Positions 15,616 to 24,731 are shown, counted from the stretch's first letter. The stretch: 64,000 nt of DNA from Halorubellus sp034808145 (GCF_034808145.1 NZ_JAXHGM010000001.1:372001-436000); one strand, 5' to 3'. Translations and numbers: made by a program. The notes: generated by a model not told the origin, from the sequence alone.

Positions 15616-17870
15616 GTACCGTCGACCGTCTCGGGACGCGGTTCGCGTCCGACGGCGAATCCGAGTCGAACCGCTTCCGAGCGCTCGCGCTCGCCGGCGT
15701 CGCCGGTATCACCGCGACGTACCTCGCGGTCCTCTTCGAGCTGACGGCGGTGCCGTCGGTCGGCGGGACGCCCGAACTGGCGGCGGTCGTCGTCGGGTCG
15801 GTCGCCGGCGGGTACGCGCTCTCGCGGACCGTCGGCGAGCGCGTCGCAGCGCTCCTCACGGTCGGCCTGGTGTTCGCGGGCGCGGTCGCGTACCTGCTCG
15901 CGACGCCGCTCGGCGTGGTGTCGCTGACGACGCGCGGCGGCCAGATCGTGACGGACGCGTTCGCGCTCCTGACCGGCTGGCGCGTCCTGAAGCTCGTCGA
16001 ACCGACCGTGTGGATCCTCGGGTTCGCGCCCGCGCCGGTGTTCATCACGACGTACCTCGCGCTCCGCCGCCGGTACGTCGCCGCGGTCGGCGTCGCCGGC
16101 CTCGCGCTCGCCGTCCTCATCATGACGGGCGACGCACCGGTCCTGCTCGGTCGCGTCCCGCTGCTGTTCGGCGCGGTCGCGGGCATCGCGGCGGTCGGGT
16201 TCGGTGAACTCGAGAAGCGCGGCGGGACGCTCAAGCAGGTCGACGTCCTCGTCCTCCTGTTCGCGGCGATGCTCGTCGTCTCGTCGGTCCCCGTCCTCCC
16301 CGGCAGTCCGCTGTTGTTACCGCAAGCGGGCGGTGAGGGGGCGGCGACCGTCGAAGGGAGTCTCACCGCCGAGACGGGTCGTGCACCCATCGTCGGGTCC
16401 ATCCAGCTGTCTCCGGAGGTCCGGTTCAAGGTCGAGGCGGACCAGGGGCACTACTGGCGGGTGGCGACGTACGACCGCTTCACCGGACAGACGTGGTTGC
16501 GGAGCGGTGAAGCGCAGGACTACGCGTCGAGGCTGCTGGACGAACCACCGGGGGAGACGACGCGCGTGAGTCAGACGTTCGAGGTGCTCGCGCCGGCGAA
16601 GGTGATGCCGGCGGCGAACCAGCCGGTCGAGGTCCGCGGCGACGTCCGCGACTTCACGAAGGTCACGTTGAACGGCGGTATCCAGGCGGACGTGCGGTTC
16701 CGCGAAGGCGACCGGTACAGCGTCGTGAGTGCCGTGCCGACCGCGGACGAGGAGACGCTCCGGGCGACCGGCACCGAGTATCCCTCTCGCGTCGAGGAGC
16801 GCTACACGGAAGCGCAAGGGCTCTCGTCGACGTTCACGGAGAAGACCGAGCGCATCGTGTCGAACGCGGACGCGGGGAACCCCTACGAGACCGCGGTCGC
16901 GATCGAGGACTGGCTGGAGGGGAACCGCGGGTACTCGCTCGACACCGAGCGGCCGAGCGGGAACATCGCGGAGAAGTTCCTCCTGGAGATGGAGCAGGGG
17001 TACTGTACGTACTACGCGACGACGATGGTGATGATGCTCCGGAGTCAGGGCATCCCGGCGCGGTTCGCGGTCGGGTACACGCCCGGCCAGCAGGTCGAGG
17101 ACAACGAGTGGGTCGTCCGCGGGTCGGACTCGCACGCGTGGGTCGAGGTGTACTTCGAGGACGTCGGCTGGGTGAAGTTCGACCCGACGCCGTCGGGGCC
17201 CCGACAGTCCGCGGAGGTCGATAGCATCGAGAACGCTCGCGAGGACGGCCAGGAGAACGTCGACGTCGACGACAGCGACCAGGCGCCGTTGACGACGACG
17301 ACCACGCCGACGACGCCGCTCCCGAACGCGACGGACGTCAACCGCTCCGAGCGGACGTTCCGGGACCCCGACCTCGTCGGGACGACGGCCGCGGGTGCTG
17401 CGAACTTCACGCTCGAGACCGGCGGGGAGACGACGAACGGGAGCGACGGCGGCGACGAGGGCAGCGGTGGCGGGCCGATCCCGCCGGAGACGCTGTTCGT
17501 CGCGCTCGTCGCGCTCGTCGGATTCGCGGCGGGCGCGCATCGCTCGGGCGCGACCGACCGTGCGCTCCGGACGGCGAAGATCCACTGGCAGGGCGGTCGC
17601 GTCGACCCGGAGACCGACGTCAGGCGCGCGGTCGAACGACTGGAACTCCTGCTGGAACGGCACTATCGGCCGCGGCACGTCGACGAGTCGCCGCCGGCGT
17701 ACATCGAGTCGTTGAGGCGCGCCGGCCTCGACGACGACGTGACTCGCGTCGGCGAGCTCTACGAGCACGCGGTGTACGGCGACGGCGTCAACGAGGCGGA
17801 GGCGGACGAGGTCGTCGCGCTCGTCGACGACACCGTGCGAGCGCACACCCCGCTCCTGCGGCGACTCTGA
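15612..17870 (+). CDS. Transglutaminase-like membrane protein (TgpA type)
   Basis: 752 residues. The N-terminal quarter has about six membrane helices (residues 22-235). An extracytoplasmic region follows with a transglutaminase/cysteine-protease domain: nucleophile Cys465 (GYCTYYATTM), His508 (DSHAWVEVYF) and Asp524 (KFDPTPSG) complete the triad. A Thr/Pro/Gly-rich linker (about 555-630), one further helix (GPIPPETLFVALVALVGFAAG) and a cytosolic DUF4129-like end (VERLELLLERHYRPRHVDESP) complete it. It probably acts on cell-surface substrates with the MoxR/DUF58 pair upstream. Confidence 0.9.
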   Translation: MSTVDRLGTRFASDGESESNRFRALALAGVAGITATYLAVLFELTAVPSVGGTPELAAVVVGSVAGGYALSRTVGERVAALLTVGLVFAGAVAYLLATPLGVVSLTTRGGQIVTDAFALLTGWRVLKLVEPTVWILGFAPAPVFITTYLALRRRYVAAVGVAGLALAVLIMTGDAPVLLGRVPLLFGAVAGIAAVGFGELEKRGGTLKQVDVLVLLFAAMLVVSSVPVLPGSPLLLPQAGGEGAATVEGSLTAETGRAPIVGSIQLSPEVRFKVEADQGHYWRVATYDRFTGQTWLRSGEAQDYASRLLDEPPGETTRVSQTFEVLAPAKVMPAANQPVEVRGDVRDFTKVTLNGGIQADVRFREGDRYSVVSAVPTADEETLRATGTEYPSRVEERYTEAQGLSSTFTEKTERIVSNADAGNPYETAVAIEDWLEGNRGYSLDTERPSGNIAEKFLLEMEQGYCTYYATTMVMMLRSQGIPARFAVGYTPGQQVEDNEWVVRGSDSHAWVEVYFEDVGWVKFDPTPSGPRQSAEVDSIENAREDGQENVDVDDSDQAPLTTTTTPTTPLPNATDVNRSERTFRDPDLVGTTAAGAANFTLETGGETTNGSDGGDEGSGGGPIPPETLFVALVALVGFAAGAHRSGATDRALRTAKIHWQGGRVDPETDVRRAVERLELLLERHYRPRHVDESPPAYIESLRRAGLDDDVTRVGELYEHAVYGDGVNEAEADEVVALVDDTVRAHTPLLRRL

Positions 17871-18002
17871 CCGCCTCGGCGCTCGCTCACGTCGCGCGAG
17901 GTCGGTTGACGCGGACGCGGCGACTTATCACGGTATCCACCCGGGAAACGCGCCGAAGCGACGGGGTTCGAGTTTTATTCGGGTCCCGTGGTCCCGATAG
18001 TG

Positions 18003-18010
18003 TTTAATAT
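18003..18010 (+). promoter_or_regulatory. TATA box of the eIF1 gene
   Basis: TTTAATAT lies 26-33 bases before the ATG at 18036. It is one of the few A+T-rich stretches nearby and predicts a leaderless transcript. Confidence 0.6.
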
Positions 18011-18035
18011 GGCGACGCCGTAACCTCGAATCGTA

Positions 18036-18329
18036 ATGTCGGAAGTCTGCTCGACGTGCGGGCTCCCCGAGGAACTCTGCGTCTGCGAGGACGTGGCCAA
18101 GGGAGATACGGAGATAACCATCCGCATTGACGAGCGCAGATACGGGAAAGAGGTAACGGTCATCGAAGGGTTCGAATCGAAGGACGTCGACATCGACTCC
18201 CTCTCGTCGGACCTGAAGTCCAAGTTCGCCTGTGGCGGGACCGTCGAGGACGGCCACATCGAACTCCAGGGGAACCACTCGGGCCGCATCGAGGACTTCC
18301 TCCGCGACCGCGGGTTCAACGTCGCCTGA
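18036..18329 (+). CDS. sui1: Translation initiation factor eIF1 (SUI1)
   Basis: A 97-residue SUI1-family factor that helps the small ribosomal subunit find the right start codon. The core matches: ITIRIDERRYGKEVTVIEGF, DLKSKFACGGTVEDGHIELQGNH and FLRDRGF. An N-terminal Cys cluster (CSTCGLPEELCVCED) could bind zinc, as in other archaeal members. It starts at the ATG at 18036 with its own promoter. Confidence 0.95.
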   Translation: MSEVCSTCGLPEELCVCEDVAKGDTEITIRIDERRYGKEVTVIEGFESKDVDIDSLSSDLKSKFACGGTVEDGHIELQGNHSGRIEDFLRDRGFNVA

Positions 18330-18434
18330 CCTCCCTCTCCTCGGTTCGTTCACCGCTCGCGAGCGCCAGCGCCGTCGCTCTGAACGCGCGTTGTCGGCCG
18401 CGACTTGACGGGCCGTCGTTCTCGCGGGTCGCGG

Positions 18435-18800
18435 TCAGAAGGGAGCGGTCGGACCGTCGGTCGACCCGGCGTCGGCGTCGTCCGTGCCGGTGGTTACCTC
18501 GCCGTCGTACGCGGTGAGGCCGCCGGCCATGCTCTCGACGGGCGCGTCCACGCCCTCGTAGGACGCGATGAGGCGTGCGGCCTGCACGCTCGATTTGCCG
18601 TGCGGGCAGACGGTGACGACGCGGTCGGCGTCGGGGAGCGATTCGACGGCGTTCGCGAGTTCGGGGAGCGGGACGTTCCGCGAGCCCGGGATGTGGCCGC
18701 GAGCGTAACTGGATGGGTTCCGGATGTCGACGATGCAGACGTCGACGTCGTCTGCGCCGCGGAGCGCTTCGACGTCCTCGGGGGCGACTTCGCCGTCCAT
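18435..18800 (-). CDS. Rhodanese domain protein
   Basis: A 121-residue single rhodanese domain. DVCIVDIRNPSSYARGHIPGSRNVPLPEL and the active-site loop VTVCPHGKSS with the catalytic Cys are clear, and the C-terminal MAGGLTAYDGEV matches the family. It probably moves sulfane sulfur or acts in thiol metabolism; the acceptor is unknown. An acidic tail of about 20 residues follows the domain. The ATG at 18800 starts just before the first conserved helix. Confidence 0.88.
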   Translation of the reverse strand: MDGEVAPEDVEALRGADDVDVCIVDIRNPSSYARGHIPGSRNVPLPELANAVESLPDADRVVTVCPHGKSSVQAARLIASYEGVDAPVESMAGGLTAYDGEVTTGTDDADAGSTDGPTAPF

Positions 18801-18856
18801 TCGTGGCCGTGCTTGGAGCGGCGTCGTGTTAAGGAGCGCGCTCTCCACCCGAGCGG

Positions 18857-19606
18857 TCACGGCGCGCGTTCCGGGACGGCTTCGTCGACGCCGAGGCAGC
18901 CTTCGGTGAACTCGGTGGCGAGCCACGTCTCGGCCTTCTGGAGGCGGTACTGGAGCGTCGACCGCGGGATGCCGGCGTCCTCGGCGACCTCGGCGAGCGT
19001 GCTCTCGCGCGGGGTCTGGTAGTAGCCGGCGTCGACGGCGGCTTCGAGCGCGGCGCGCTGCTCGTAGGGGAGCTCGTCGCGGTCGTCGTCGCCGTCGCCC
19101 CAGTGCGTGGGGTCGCCGGTCTGACTGAGGGAGATGCCGATGGTGTCGGGGAACGACTCGCGGACCTGATCGAAGAGCTCGCCGGCGCCGGTGCCGTCGC
19201 GCGTGAGGACCCGCCAGACGTACTCGTTCCCGCGTCGACGCGTCTCGAAGACGAGGCCGGGGCCGAGGTGTTCGCTCGCGGGATAGGGGAGGGCGGGGCA
19301 GGCGTCGATTCCCTGGCGGTACGTGTAGACCGTGGCGGTCGTGGGCCCGGTCTCGAGGAGTTCGTGTTCGCGGTAGGAGTCGCACGCGCCCTCGGGGCAC
19401 TCGTTGCAGCGGTTCGCGTCGAGGACGAGCTCTTCGAGCGCGTCGATCGCGTGCTCGGGGCCGGTGAAGCGGTCGATGCGCCACATGTCCTCGCCGACGA
19501 CGTTGCAGGCGACCGAGCGCGCGATGGCTTCGGGGTGGTCGATGAAGACGTCCGCGATCGGGTCGACGCCGCGGTCGTATTCGAGCGTGAAGACGTACTC
19601 TCTCAC
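18857..19606 (-). CDS. HTH-10 (bat-type) regulator with Cys cluster
   Basis: 249 residues. The C-terminal 60 hold the bacterio-opsin-activator HTH: LPYEQRAALEAAVDAGYYQTP, STLAEVAEDAGIPRSTLQYRL. The N-terminal sensor region contains CNECPEGACDSY and a further Cys in GIDACPALPYP, which may bind metal, an Fe-S cluster or sense redox state (inference). The start is a GTG at 19606: similarity starts there (REYVFTLEYDRG), and a TATA element sits about 49 bases upstream. It is divergent from a TFB gene, and a palindrome lies just before its start. Confidence 0.82.
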   Translation of the reverse strand: MREYVFTLEYDRGVDPIADVFIDHPEAIARSVACNVVGEDMWRIDRFTGPEHAIDALEELVLDANRCNECPEGACDSYREHELLETGPTTATVYTYRQGIDACPALPYPASEHLGPGLVFETRRRGNEYVWRVLTRDGTGAGELFDQVRESFPDTIGISLSQTGDPTHWGDGDDDRDELPYEQRAALEAAVDAGYYQTPRESTLAEVAEDAGIPRSTLQYRLQKAETWLATEFTEGCLGVDEAVPERAP

Positions 19607-19618
19607 ACCGAAGCGTTC

Positions 19619-19628
19619 GGCATATGCC
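19619..19628. promoter_or_regulatory. Palindrome GGCATATGCC, candidate operator
   Basis: A perfect 10-bp palindrome, extended on the right by AA, 13 bases before the GTG of the HTH-10 regulator. With the TATA element at 19650-19659 driving the minus strand, transcription would start at about 19628, so a protein bound here would block or position initiation. A second similar palindrome lies at 19715-19728. Confidence 0.5.
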
Positions 19629-19649
19629 AACCTAACTGTTTCGCCGGTA

Positions 19650-19659
19650 GTTATATAAG
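19650..19659. promoter_or_regulatory. TATA element GTTATATAAG
   Basis: A strong, nearly symmetric TATA element between the divergent regulator and TFB genes. Its position fits transcription of the regulator on the minus strand with a leader of about 22 bases. Confidence 0.55.
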
Positions 19660-19714
19660 TGATAGGAATCGCTGGACGTGGGTGGGGTAGAGCCCCGCCG
19701 TCCGCCGAGGTCGC

Positions 19715-19728
19715 TTGGCACACGCCAA
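19715..19728. promoter_or_regulatory. Palindrome TTGGC-N4-GCCAA, candidate operator
   Basis: TTGGCACACGCCAA shares the layout TTNGGCANANGCCAA with the palindrome at 19619-19628, centre to centre 98 bases apart. It lies just before AATCTATT (19732-19739), the likely TATA element of the TFB gene, and would overlap its BRE. Confidence 0.5.
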
Positions 19729-19759
19729 ACGAATCTATTCGGGGCTGTCCGAGAAATGA

Positions 19760-20800
19760 ATGGGTATGACGACCCAACGCTTCGACACTCGACGCTCGCG
19801 AGCGGACGAGAGCCCGTCGCGGACGCGACCCGGCACACGCGCCCGGACCGACGAGGCCGACGAACGCGAGCACGAGCACGACGAGAGCGTGACGACGTGC
19901 CCGGAGTGCAGCGGGCACCTCGCGGTCGACGAGGAGCGCGGCGAGACCGTCTGCGAGGACTGCGGGCTCGTCGTCAGCGAGGACGAGGTCGACCGCGGCC
20001 CCGAGTGGCGCGCGTTCGACGCCAGCGAGAAGGATGAGAAGTCCCGCGTCGGCGCCCCCACCACGAAGATGATGCACGACGACGGGCTGTCGACCACCAT
20101 CGGCTGGCAGAACAAGGACGCCTACGGGAACAGTCTCTCCGCGCAGAAGCGAAAGCAGATGCAGCGCCTGCGCACGTGGGACGAACGCTTCCGCACCCGC
20201 GACAGCCAGGAACGCAACCTCAAGCAGGCCCTCGGCGAGATCGACCGCATGGCCTCCGCCCTGGGGCTGCCCAAGAACGTCCGTGAGACCGCGAGCGTCG
20301 TCTACCGGCGCGCGCTCGAGGACGGCCTCCTCCCCGGCCGCAGCATCGAGGGCGTCGCGACCGCGAGCCTGCACGCCGCCGCCCGCCAGGCCGGCTCGCC
20401 CCGGACCGTCGACGAGATGACCCGGGTCTCGCGCGTCGACGAACAGGAGTTCACGCGAACGTACCGCTACATCGTCCGCGAACTCAGTCTCGAGGTCCAG
20501 CCCGCGGACCCCGCGAGCTACCTGCCGCGGTTCGCGAGCGACCTCGACGCACCCGACGCCGTCGAACGCCGCGCCCGCGAACTCGTCGAGACCGCCAAGC
20601 GCGAAGCCGTCCACTCCGGGAAGTCTCCCGTCGGTATCGCCGCCGCCGCCATCTACGCCGCCGGCCTGCTGGAGGACGCCGACCTCACCCAGCGCGAGGT
20701 CGGCAACGCCGCCGACGTCAGCGAGGTCACCATCCGCGACCGCTACCGCGAACTCCTCCGCACCGCCCAGAACGCCCAGCAGGGACAGGCCGCGGACTGA
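19760..20800 (+). CDS. tfb: Transcription initiation factor TFB
   Basis: 346 residues. TFB joins TBP at archaeal promoters and recruits RNA polymerase. A 40-residue basic and acidic N-terminal extension precedes the zinc ribbon (Cys47, Cys50, Cys65, Cys68: CPEC...CEDCG), the B-finger region GPEWRAFDASEKDEKSR, and two cyclin repeats (about 145-235 and 245-335), the second ending VSEVTIRDRYREL. Haloarchaea carry several TFBs, and this may be one of the specialised paralogues. The start can be the ATG at 19760 or 19766. Confidence 0.95.
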   Translation: MGMTTQRFDTRRSRADESPSRTRPGTRARTDEADEREHEHDESVTTCPECSGHLAVDEERGETVCEDCGLVVSEDEVDRGPEWRAFDASEKDEKSRVGAPTTKMMHDDGLSTTIGWQNKDAYGNSLSAQKRKQMQRLRTWDERFRTRDSQERNLKQALGEIDRMASALGLPKNVRETASVVYRRALEDGLLPGRSIEGVATASLHAAARQAGSPRTVDEMTRVSRVDEQEFTRTYRYIVRELSLEVQPADPASYLPRFASDLDAPDAVERRARELVETAKREAVHSGKSPVGIAAAAIYAAGLLEDADLTQREVGNAADVSEVTIRDRYRELLRTAQNAQQGQAAD

Positions 20801-20887
20801 AGAACCAGCGCGGTCGAACGACCCGGCACGGCGCACGGGACGACCGGTCTCGAACGCGAACGGCGCGTGTTCGGATAACTCGTCCGG

Positions 20888-22363
20888 TTATCGATCCAAA
20901 ACGACGTCGTCGACGATGCCGTCGCCGAGCAGCCCGGCGATGGCTTCGACCTTGTCGTGGAGGTGCACGTCGCCCGGCGGGAGCGGGACCGCTTCGGTGA
21001 CGACGTCGACGAGGTCGTCGAGCGGGTCGCTGAGCGGCGGGTCGTCCGCGAGCGACGCGAACTGGACGGCCGTCAGCAGTTCGATGGCGAACCCGAGGGT
21101 CGTTCGCTCGACCGTCTCGTGAAGGTTCCGTGCGGCGATCGCGCCCATGCTGTGGACGTCCTCCTGACCGCCGGACACGACGACCGAGTGGTCGCTCGCC
21201 CCGTCGACGAGTCGGGACTCCGTGACCAGGCCGGTCGCCGAGTAGTGGCCGATCATCAGCCCCGACTCGAGCCCCGGTTCGTCCGCGAGGAACGGCGCCG
21301 GCACGGCGTCCGCGTGCAGGAGCTTGTGCGTCCGCTTCTCGCTCGCCTCCGCGATCTTCGTGAGGCTCCGCGCGAGCTGGTCGGCGGTCTCGGCGAGGTG
21401 CTGTCCGTGGAAGTTCCCGCAGGAGACGAGGCTGCCGTCCGGATACACCAACGGGTTGTCCGTCACGCTGTCGAGCTCCGTCTCGACGACCTCCCGCGCG
21501 CGCTCGGCCTGCATCCGCGTCGTCCCGTGGAGCTGCGGGAGCAGTCGGAGCGAGAGCGGGTCCTGCTCCATCCGGTCGATGCCGACGTCGTCCGAGAGGA
21601 GCCGACGGACGTTCCGTGCGGCCTCCCGGTGGCCGTCCTGCGGCCGGTCCGCGAGGACGCGCTCCTGGAACGTACTCGGACAGTTCCCGACGAGGCTGAA
21701 CGTGAGCGCGGCGACCGCGTCGACCGCCGAGAGCAGCGTCTCGACGTCGTCGACAGCGATCGCGAGCAACCCCGTCATCAGAGGCGTGCCGCTGAGCGTC
21801 GACAGGCCCTCCTTCGGTGCGAGCGACAGCGGCTCGATGCCGGCGTCGGCGAGTGCCTCCGCTGCGTCGACCTCCTCGCCCTCGTACTCGACGCGGCCCT
21901 CGCCGAGGAGCGCTCGCGCGAAGTGCGCGTTCGCGCCGAGCCCGTCGGTGCTCCCCGCGAGCGGAACGACCGGATGGATGCGAGCGTTCAGGAGGTCGAC
22001 GAACTGTTCGACGAGCGCTGGCCGGACGCCCGACCGGCCCGCCGCGAGCGTGTTCGCTCGACTCAGCATCGCCGCCCGAACGACCGACGTCGGCGCAGGG
22101 TCGCCGACCGCAGTCGCGTGACTCCGGACGATGTTCTCCTGGAGCGCGCCCAGGTTCTCGCGGGAGACGTCGACGTCCTGGAGCCGTCCGAACCCCGTGT
22201 TCAGGCCGTAGACCTGCCGTTCGTTCGTCTCGACGACGGACTCTACCACGTCGCGGGTCTCGCGCATCTCCGCCGCAGCAGCCTCGGCGAGCGAGACCCG
22301 TTCGTCGCCGCGAGCGACCGCGACGACGTCGTCCAGTGCAAGGGACCCAGTGAGTTCTATCAT
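20888..22363 (-). CDS. Aromatic amino-acid lyase homologue lacking MIO triad (ergothionase-like?)
   Basis: 491 residues, homologous end to end to histidine ammonia-lyase: YGLNTGFGRLQD (52-63), DPLSLRLLPQLHG, SVTDNPLVYPDGSLVSCGNFHGQ. The loop that should read GSVGASGDLAPLAH is here GSTDGLGANAH (137-147): three residues shorter and without Ala-Ser-Gly, so the MIO electrophile cannot form. MIO-free members such as ergothionase eliminate trimethylamine from a betaine, a good leaving group. The gene closes an operon with a betaine-type ABC importer. I infer a histidine-betaine or ergothioneine lyase; an ordinary HutH role is unlikely. Confidence 0.6.
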   Translation of the reverse strand: MIELTGSLALDDVVAVARGDERVSLAEAAAAEMRETRDVVESVVETNERQVYGLNTGFGRLQDVDVSRENLGALQENIVRSHATAVGDPAPTSVVRAAMLSRANTLAAGRSGVRPALVEQFVDLLNARIHPVVPLAGSTDGLGANAHFARALLGEGRVEYEGEEVDAAEALADAGIEPLSLAPKEGLSTLSGTPLMTGLLAIAVDDVETLLSAVDAVAALTFSLVGNCPSTFQERVLADRPQDGHREAARNVRRLLSDDVGIDRMEQDPLSLRLLPQLHGTTRMQAERAREVVETELDSVTDNPLVYPDGSLVSCGNFHGQHLAETADQLARSLTKIAEASEKRTHKLLHADAVPAPFLADEPGLESGLMIGHYSATGLVTESRLVDGASDHSVVVSGGQEDVHSMGAIAARNLHETVERTTLGFAIELLTAVQFASLADDPPLSDPLDDLVDVVTEAVPLPPGDVHLHDKVEAIAGLLGDGIVDDVVLDR

Positions 22364-22400
22364 GTCGTATCGCTGTCTTCGATGGCTGGAACGACGGCGC

Positions 22401-23117
22401 TCAAGCCGCCGTTACCTCGGTCGTCTCCTCCGCGCTCGACATCGGCGGAGTGACGATGCCTTCGAGGTGCTTGAAGAGTAGGTCGAGGACGATCACGAGG
22501 ACCGCGCCCGGGATCGCACCGGCCATCGTGATGTGGGTGTCCAGCTGTTGCTGGCCGAGAATCACCCAGTTCCCGAGGCCGCCCGCCCCGATGAACGCGC
22601 CGAGGTACGCGACCCCGACGGACATCACGGTGGACGTCCGGATGCCGGCGAAGATGACGGGTAGCGCGAGCGGGAGCTCGATCCGGGCGAGCCGCTCGAA
22701 CTGCGTCATCCCCATCCCGCGTCCGGCTTCGACGATCGAGTCGTCGACCCCGTCGATGCCGGCGACCGTGTTCTTCAGTATCGGCAGTAGCGCGTAGAAG
22801 AACAGCGCGAGTATCACCGGGTTCCGGCCGAGGCCGACGAACGAGAACGAGATGGCGATGACCGCGAGCGGCGGGAGCGTCTGTGCGACCGCGCCCATGT
22901 TCATCACGACCCATCCGAGGCGCTCGAATCGGGTTGCGACGACGCCGAGGGGGACGGCGACGAGGATTGCGAGCCCGACACCGAGGAGGACGATGACGAT
23001 GTGCGTCTCCAGTAGCGAGAGGAACGTCCCCCAGTTGTCGCCGATGTACGCGAGCGCTTTCACGACCGAGTCGCCGTACTCGCCGATCCCGGCGAGGACC
23101 ATCGAGTCACGCACCAC
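22401..23117 (-). CDS. Betaine-type ABC transporter permease
   Basis: 238 residues, with five or six membrane helices and the EAA loop IVEAGRGMGMTQFERLARIELPLALP, as in OpuC/ProW permeases. It is one of two permeases in the operon. The start is taken at the GTG at 23117, which overlaps the ATPase stop by 11 bases; an ATG at 23102 is an alternative. The lyase follows after 37 bases. Confidence 0.88.
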   Translation of the reverse strand: MVRDSMVLAGIGEYGDSVVKALAYIGDNWGTFLSLLETHIVIVLLGVGLAILVAVPLGVVATRFERLGWVVMNMGAVAQTLPPLAVIAISFSFVGLGRNPVILALFFYALLPILKNTVAGIDGVDDSIVEAGRGMGMTQFERLARIELPLALPVIFAGIRTSTVMSVGVAYLGAFIGAGGLGNWVILGQQQLDTHITMAGAIPGAVLVIVLDLLFKHLEGIVTPPMSSAEETTEVTAA

Positions 23118-24084
23118 GGTCCACCCCGACCTCGGAGAGCGAGGGACCGTTACCGAGGACCTCTCGCAGATGCGCTCTCGTGACGGTGCCGACGGCCTCG
23201 CCGTCTCGAACGACCGGGAGGGCGTCGTGCGTCCCGCCGAGGAACGCCTGCGCGACGTCCTTCAGGTCGTCCGTCGGAGCGACTTCGGGGGCGTCCCGCG
23301 ACGCCCCACCGTCGTCCATCACGTCGGCCACGGTGACCGTCGACAGGTGCTTCATCTGCTGGTCTTCGCCGACGAAGTCCGCGACGAAGTCGTTCGCTGG
23401 GTCGGAGAGGATGGTCTTCGGCGTGTCGCACTGCACGATTTCACCGTCGCGCATCACCGCGACCTTGTCGCCCATCTTCAGCGCCTCGTCGATGTCGTGC
23501 GTGACGAACACGATGGTCACGTCGAGCGTCGACTGGAGCTCCAGGAACTCGTTCTGGAGGTTCTCCCGCGTCAGCGGGTCGAGCGCCCCGAAGGGCTCGT
23601 CCATCAGCATCACCTGCGGGTTGGCGGCGAGCGCGCGAGCGACGCCGACCCGCTGGCGTTGTCCGCCCGATAGCGCGCCCGGGTACTGGTCTCTGGTCGA
23701 CGACGGCAGCTCGATGAGCTCCAGGAGCTCCGTCACTCGGTCGTCGATGCGGTCCTGATCCCAGCCGAGGAGGTCCGGGACAAGACCGATGTTCTCGCCG
23801 ACGGTCATGTGGTCGAACAACCCGATCTCCTGGATGACGTACCCTATCGAGCGTCGGTGCTCGATGGTGTCCCGGCTCCCGATGGGTTCCCCGTCGACGG
23901 AGATGGTCCCCTCCGTCGCTGGGATGAGGTCGTTGATCATCTTCATCGTCGTCGTCTTCCCACAGCCGGACGGCCCGACGAGCGTCAGGGTCTCGCCGGC
24001 GTTCACTTCGACGTCGATGCCGTCGACCGCGACGGTCCCGCCGGCGTATACCTTCCGCACGTTGTCGAACGTTATCATGCTCAT
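23107..24084 (-). CDS. Betaine-type ABC transporter ATPase with CBS domain
   Basis: 325 residues. Walker A GPSGCGKTT, Q-loop QEIGLFDH, signature LSGGQRQRV, Walker B VMLMDEPFGALD and the H-loop THD are intact. After residue about 245 a CBS-type region follows (ADVMDDGG..., ALPVVRDGEAVGTVTRAHL), as in OpuCA/ProV. The family imports quaternary-amine compounds such as glycine betaine, choline and, in the EgtUV branch, ergothioneine. The ATG at 24084 overlaps the preceding stop by four bases. Confidence 0.92.
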   Translation of the reverse strand: MSMITFDNVRKVYAGGTVAVDGIDVEVNAGETLTLVGPSGCGKTTTMKMINDLIPATEGTISVDGEPIGSRDTIEHRRSIGYVIQEIGLFDHMTVGENIGLVPDLLGWDQDRIDDRVTELLELIELPSSTRDQYPGALSGGQRQRVGVARALAANPQVMLMDEPFGALDPLTRENLQNEFLELQSTLDVTIVFVTHDIDEALKMGDKVAVMRDGEIVQCDTPKTILSDPANDFVADFVGEDQQMKHLSTVTVADVMDDGGASRDAPEVAPTDDLKDVAQAFLGGTHDALPVVRDGEAVGTVTRAHLREVLGNGPSLSEVGVDRGA

Positions 24085-24731
24085 GTACTCGTCACCTCAG
24101 TGGGGGAGAGGAAGCGCTGGACGCCGTACAGTCCGGTGTCGAGGACGATGGCGATCGTCGAGATGACGATAGCGCTGCCCAGTATCTGTCTCGTGTTTCC
24201 GACGCTGATACCACGGAAGATGCTCTGTCCGAGCCCCGGTGCGCCGAAGAACGCCGTCACCGTCGTGATCGCGACGAGGAGGACGGCGGCCTGCCGGATG
24301 CCGGCCATCATGACCGACATCGCCTGCGGGAACCGCACCCGGAACAGTAGTTGACGGTCGGTCATGCCGAGTCCGCGACCGACCTCGATGCTCGACTCGT
24401 CGACACTTTCCAGTCCGACGTAGACGTTCCGGGCGATGGGCAGCGCCGAGTAGAGCACGAGCGCCGTCACCGCCGCGGGCGTCCCGATACCCACCAGTGG
24501 GATGAGTAGCGAGAGCAACGCCAGGCTCGGTATCGTCAGGAGCACCCCGAACACGCCGAGGGTGACGTCCGAGAAGCGGTCGTATCGATGGATGAGGAGC
24601 CCGGTCGTTCCCCAGAGGACCACCCCGAAGAACAGGCCAGTCAGTGCGATGTTCAGGTGCTGGACGGCCTGTTCGACCATCAGATCCTGGTTCTCGACCA
24701 GCCACGTTACGACGGCCGTCGCTGTCGGCAT
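24081..24731 (-). CDS. Betaine-type ABC transporter permease
   Basis: 216 residues and five or six membrane helices, with an EAA loop IEVGRGLGMTDRQLLFRVRFPQAM. It pairs with the second permease encoded after the ATPase to form the OpuC-like channel. The start at the ATG at 24731 lies three bases after the stop of the binding-protein gene; its end overlaps the ATPase start. Confidence 0.88.
   Translation of the reverse strand: MPTATAVVTWLVENQDLMVEQAVQHLNIALTGLFFGVVLWGTTGLLIHRYDRFSDVTLGVFGVLLTIPSLALLSLLIPLVGIGTPAAVTALVLYSALPIARNVYVGLESVDESSIEVGRGLGMTDRQLLFRVRFPQAMSVMMAGIRQAAVLLVAITTVTAFFGAPGLGQSIFRGISVGNTRQILGSAIVISTIAIVLDTGLYGVQRFLSPTEVTST

Noticed and set aside
20888..22363. Annotation of the lyase as plain histidine ammonia-lyase (hutH)
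   Set aside because: The MIO-forming Ala-Ser-Gly is absent, no hutU, hutI or hutG is adjacent, and the operon partner is a betaine-type importer.
20957..22453. Plus-strand frame of about 500 codons opposite the lyase
   Set aside because: It is a mirror frame of the lyase with an Arg/Val-rich protein and no motif.
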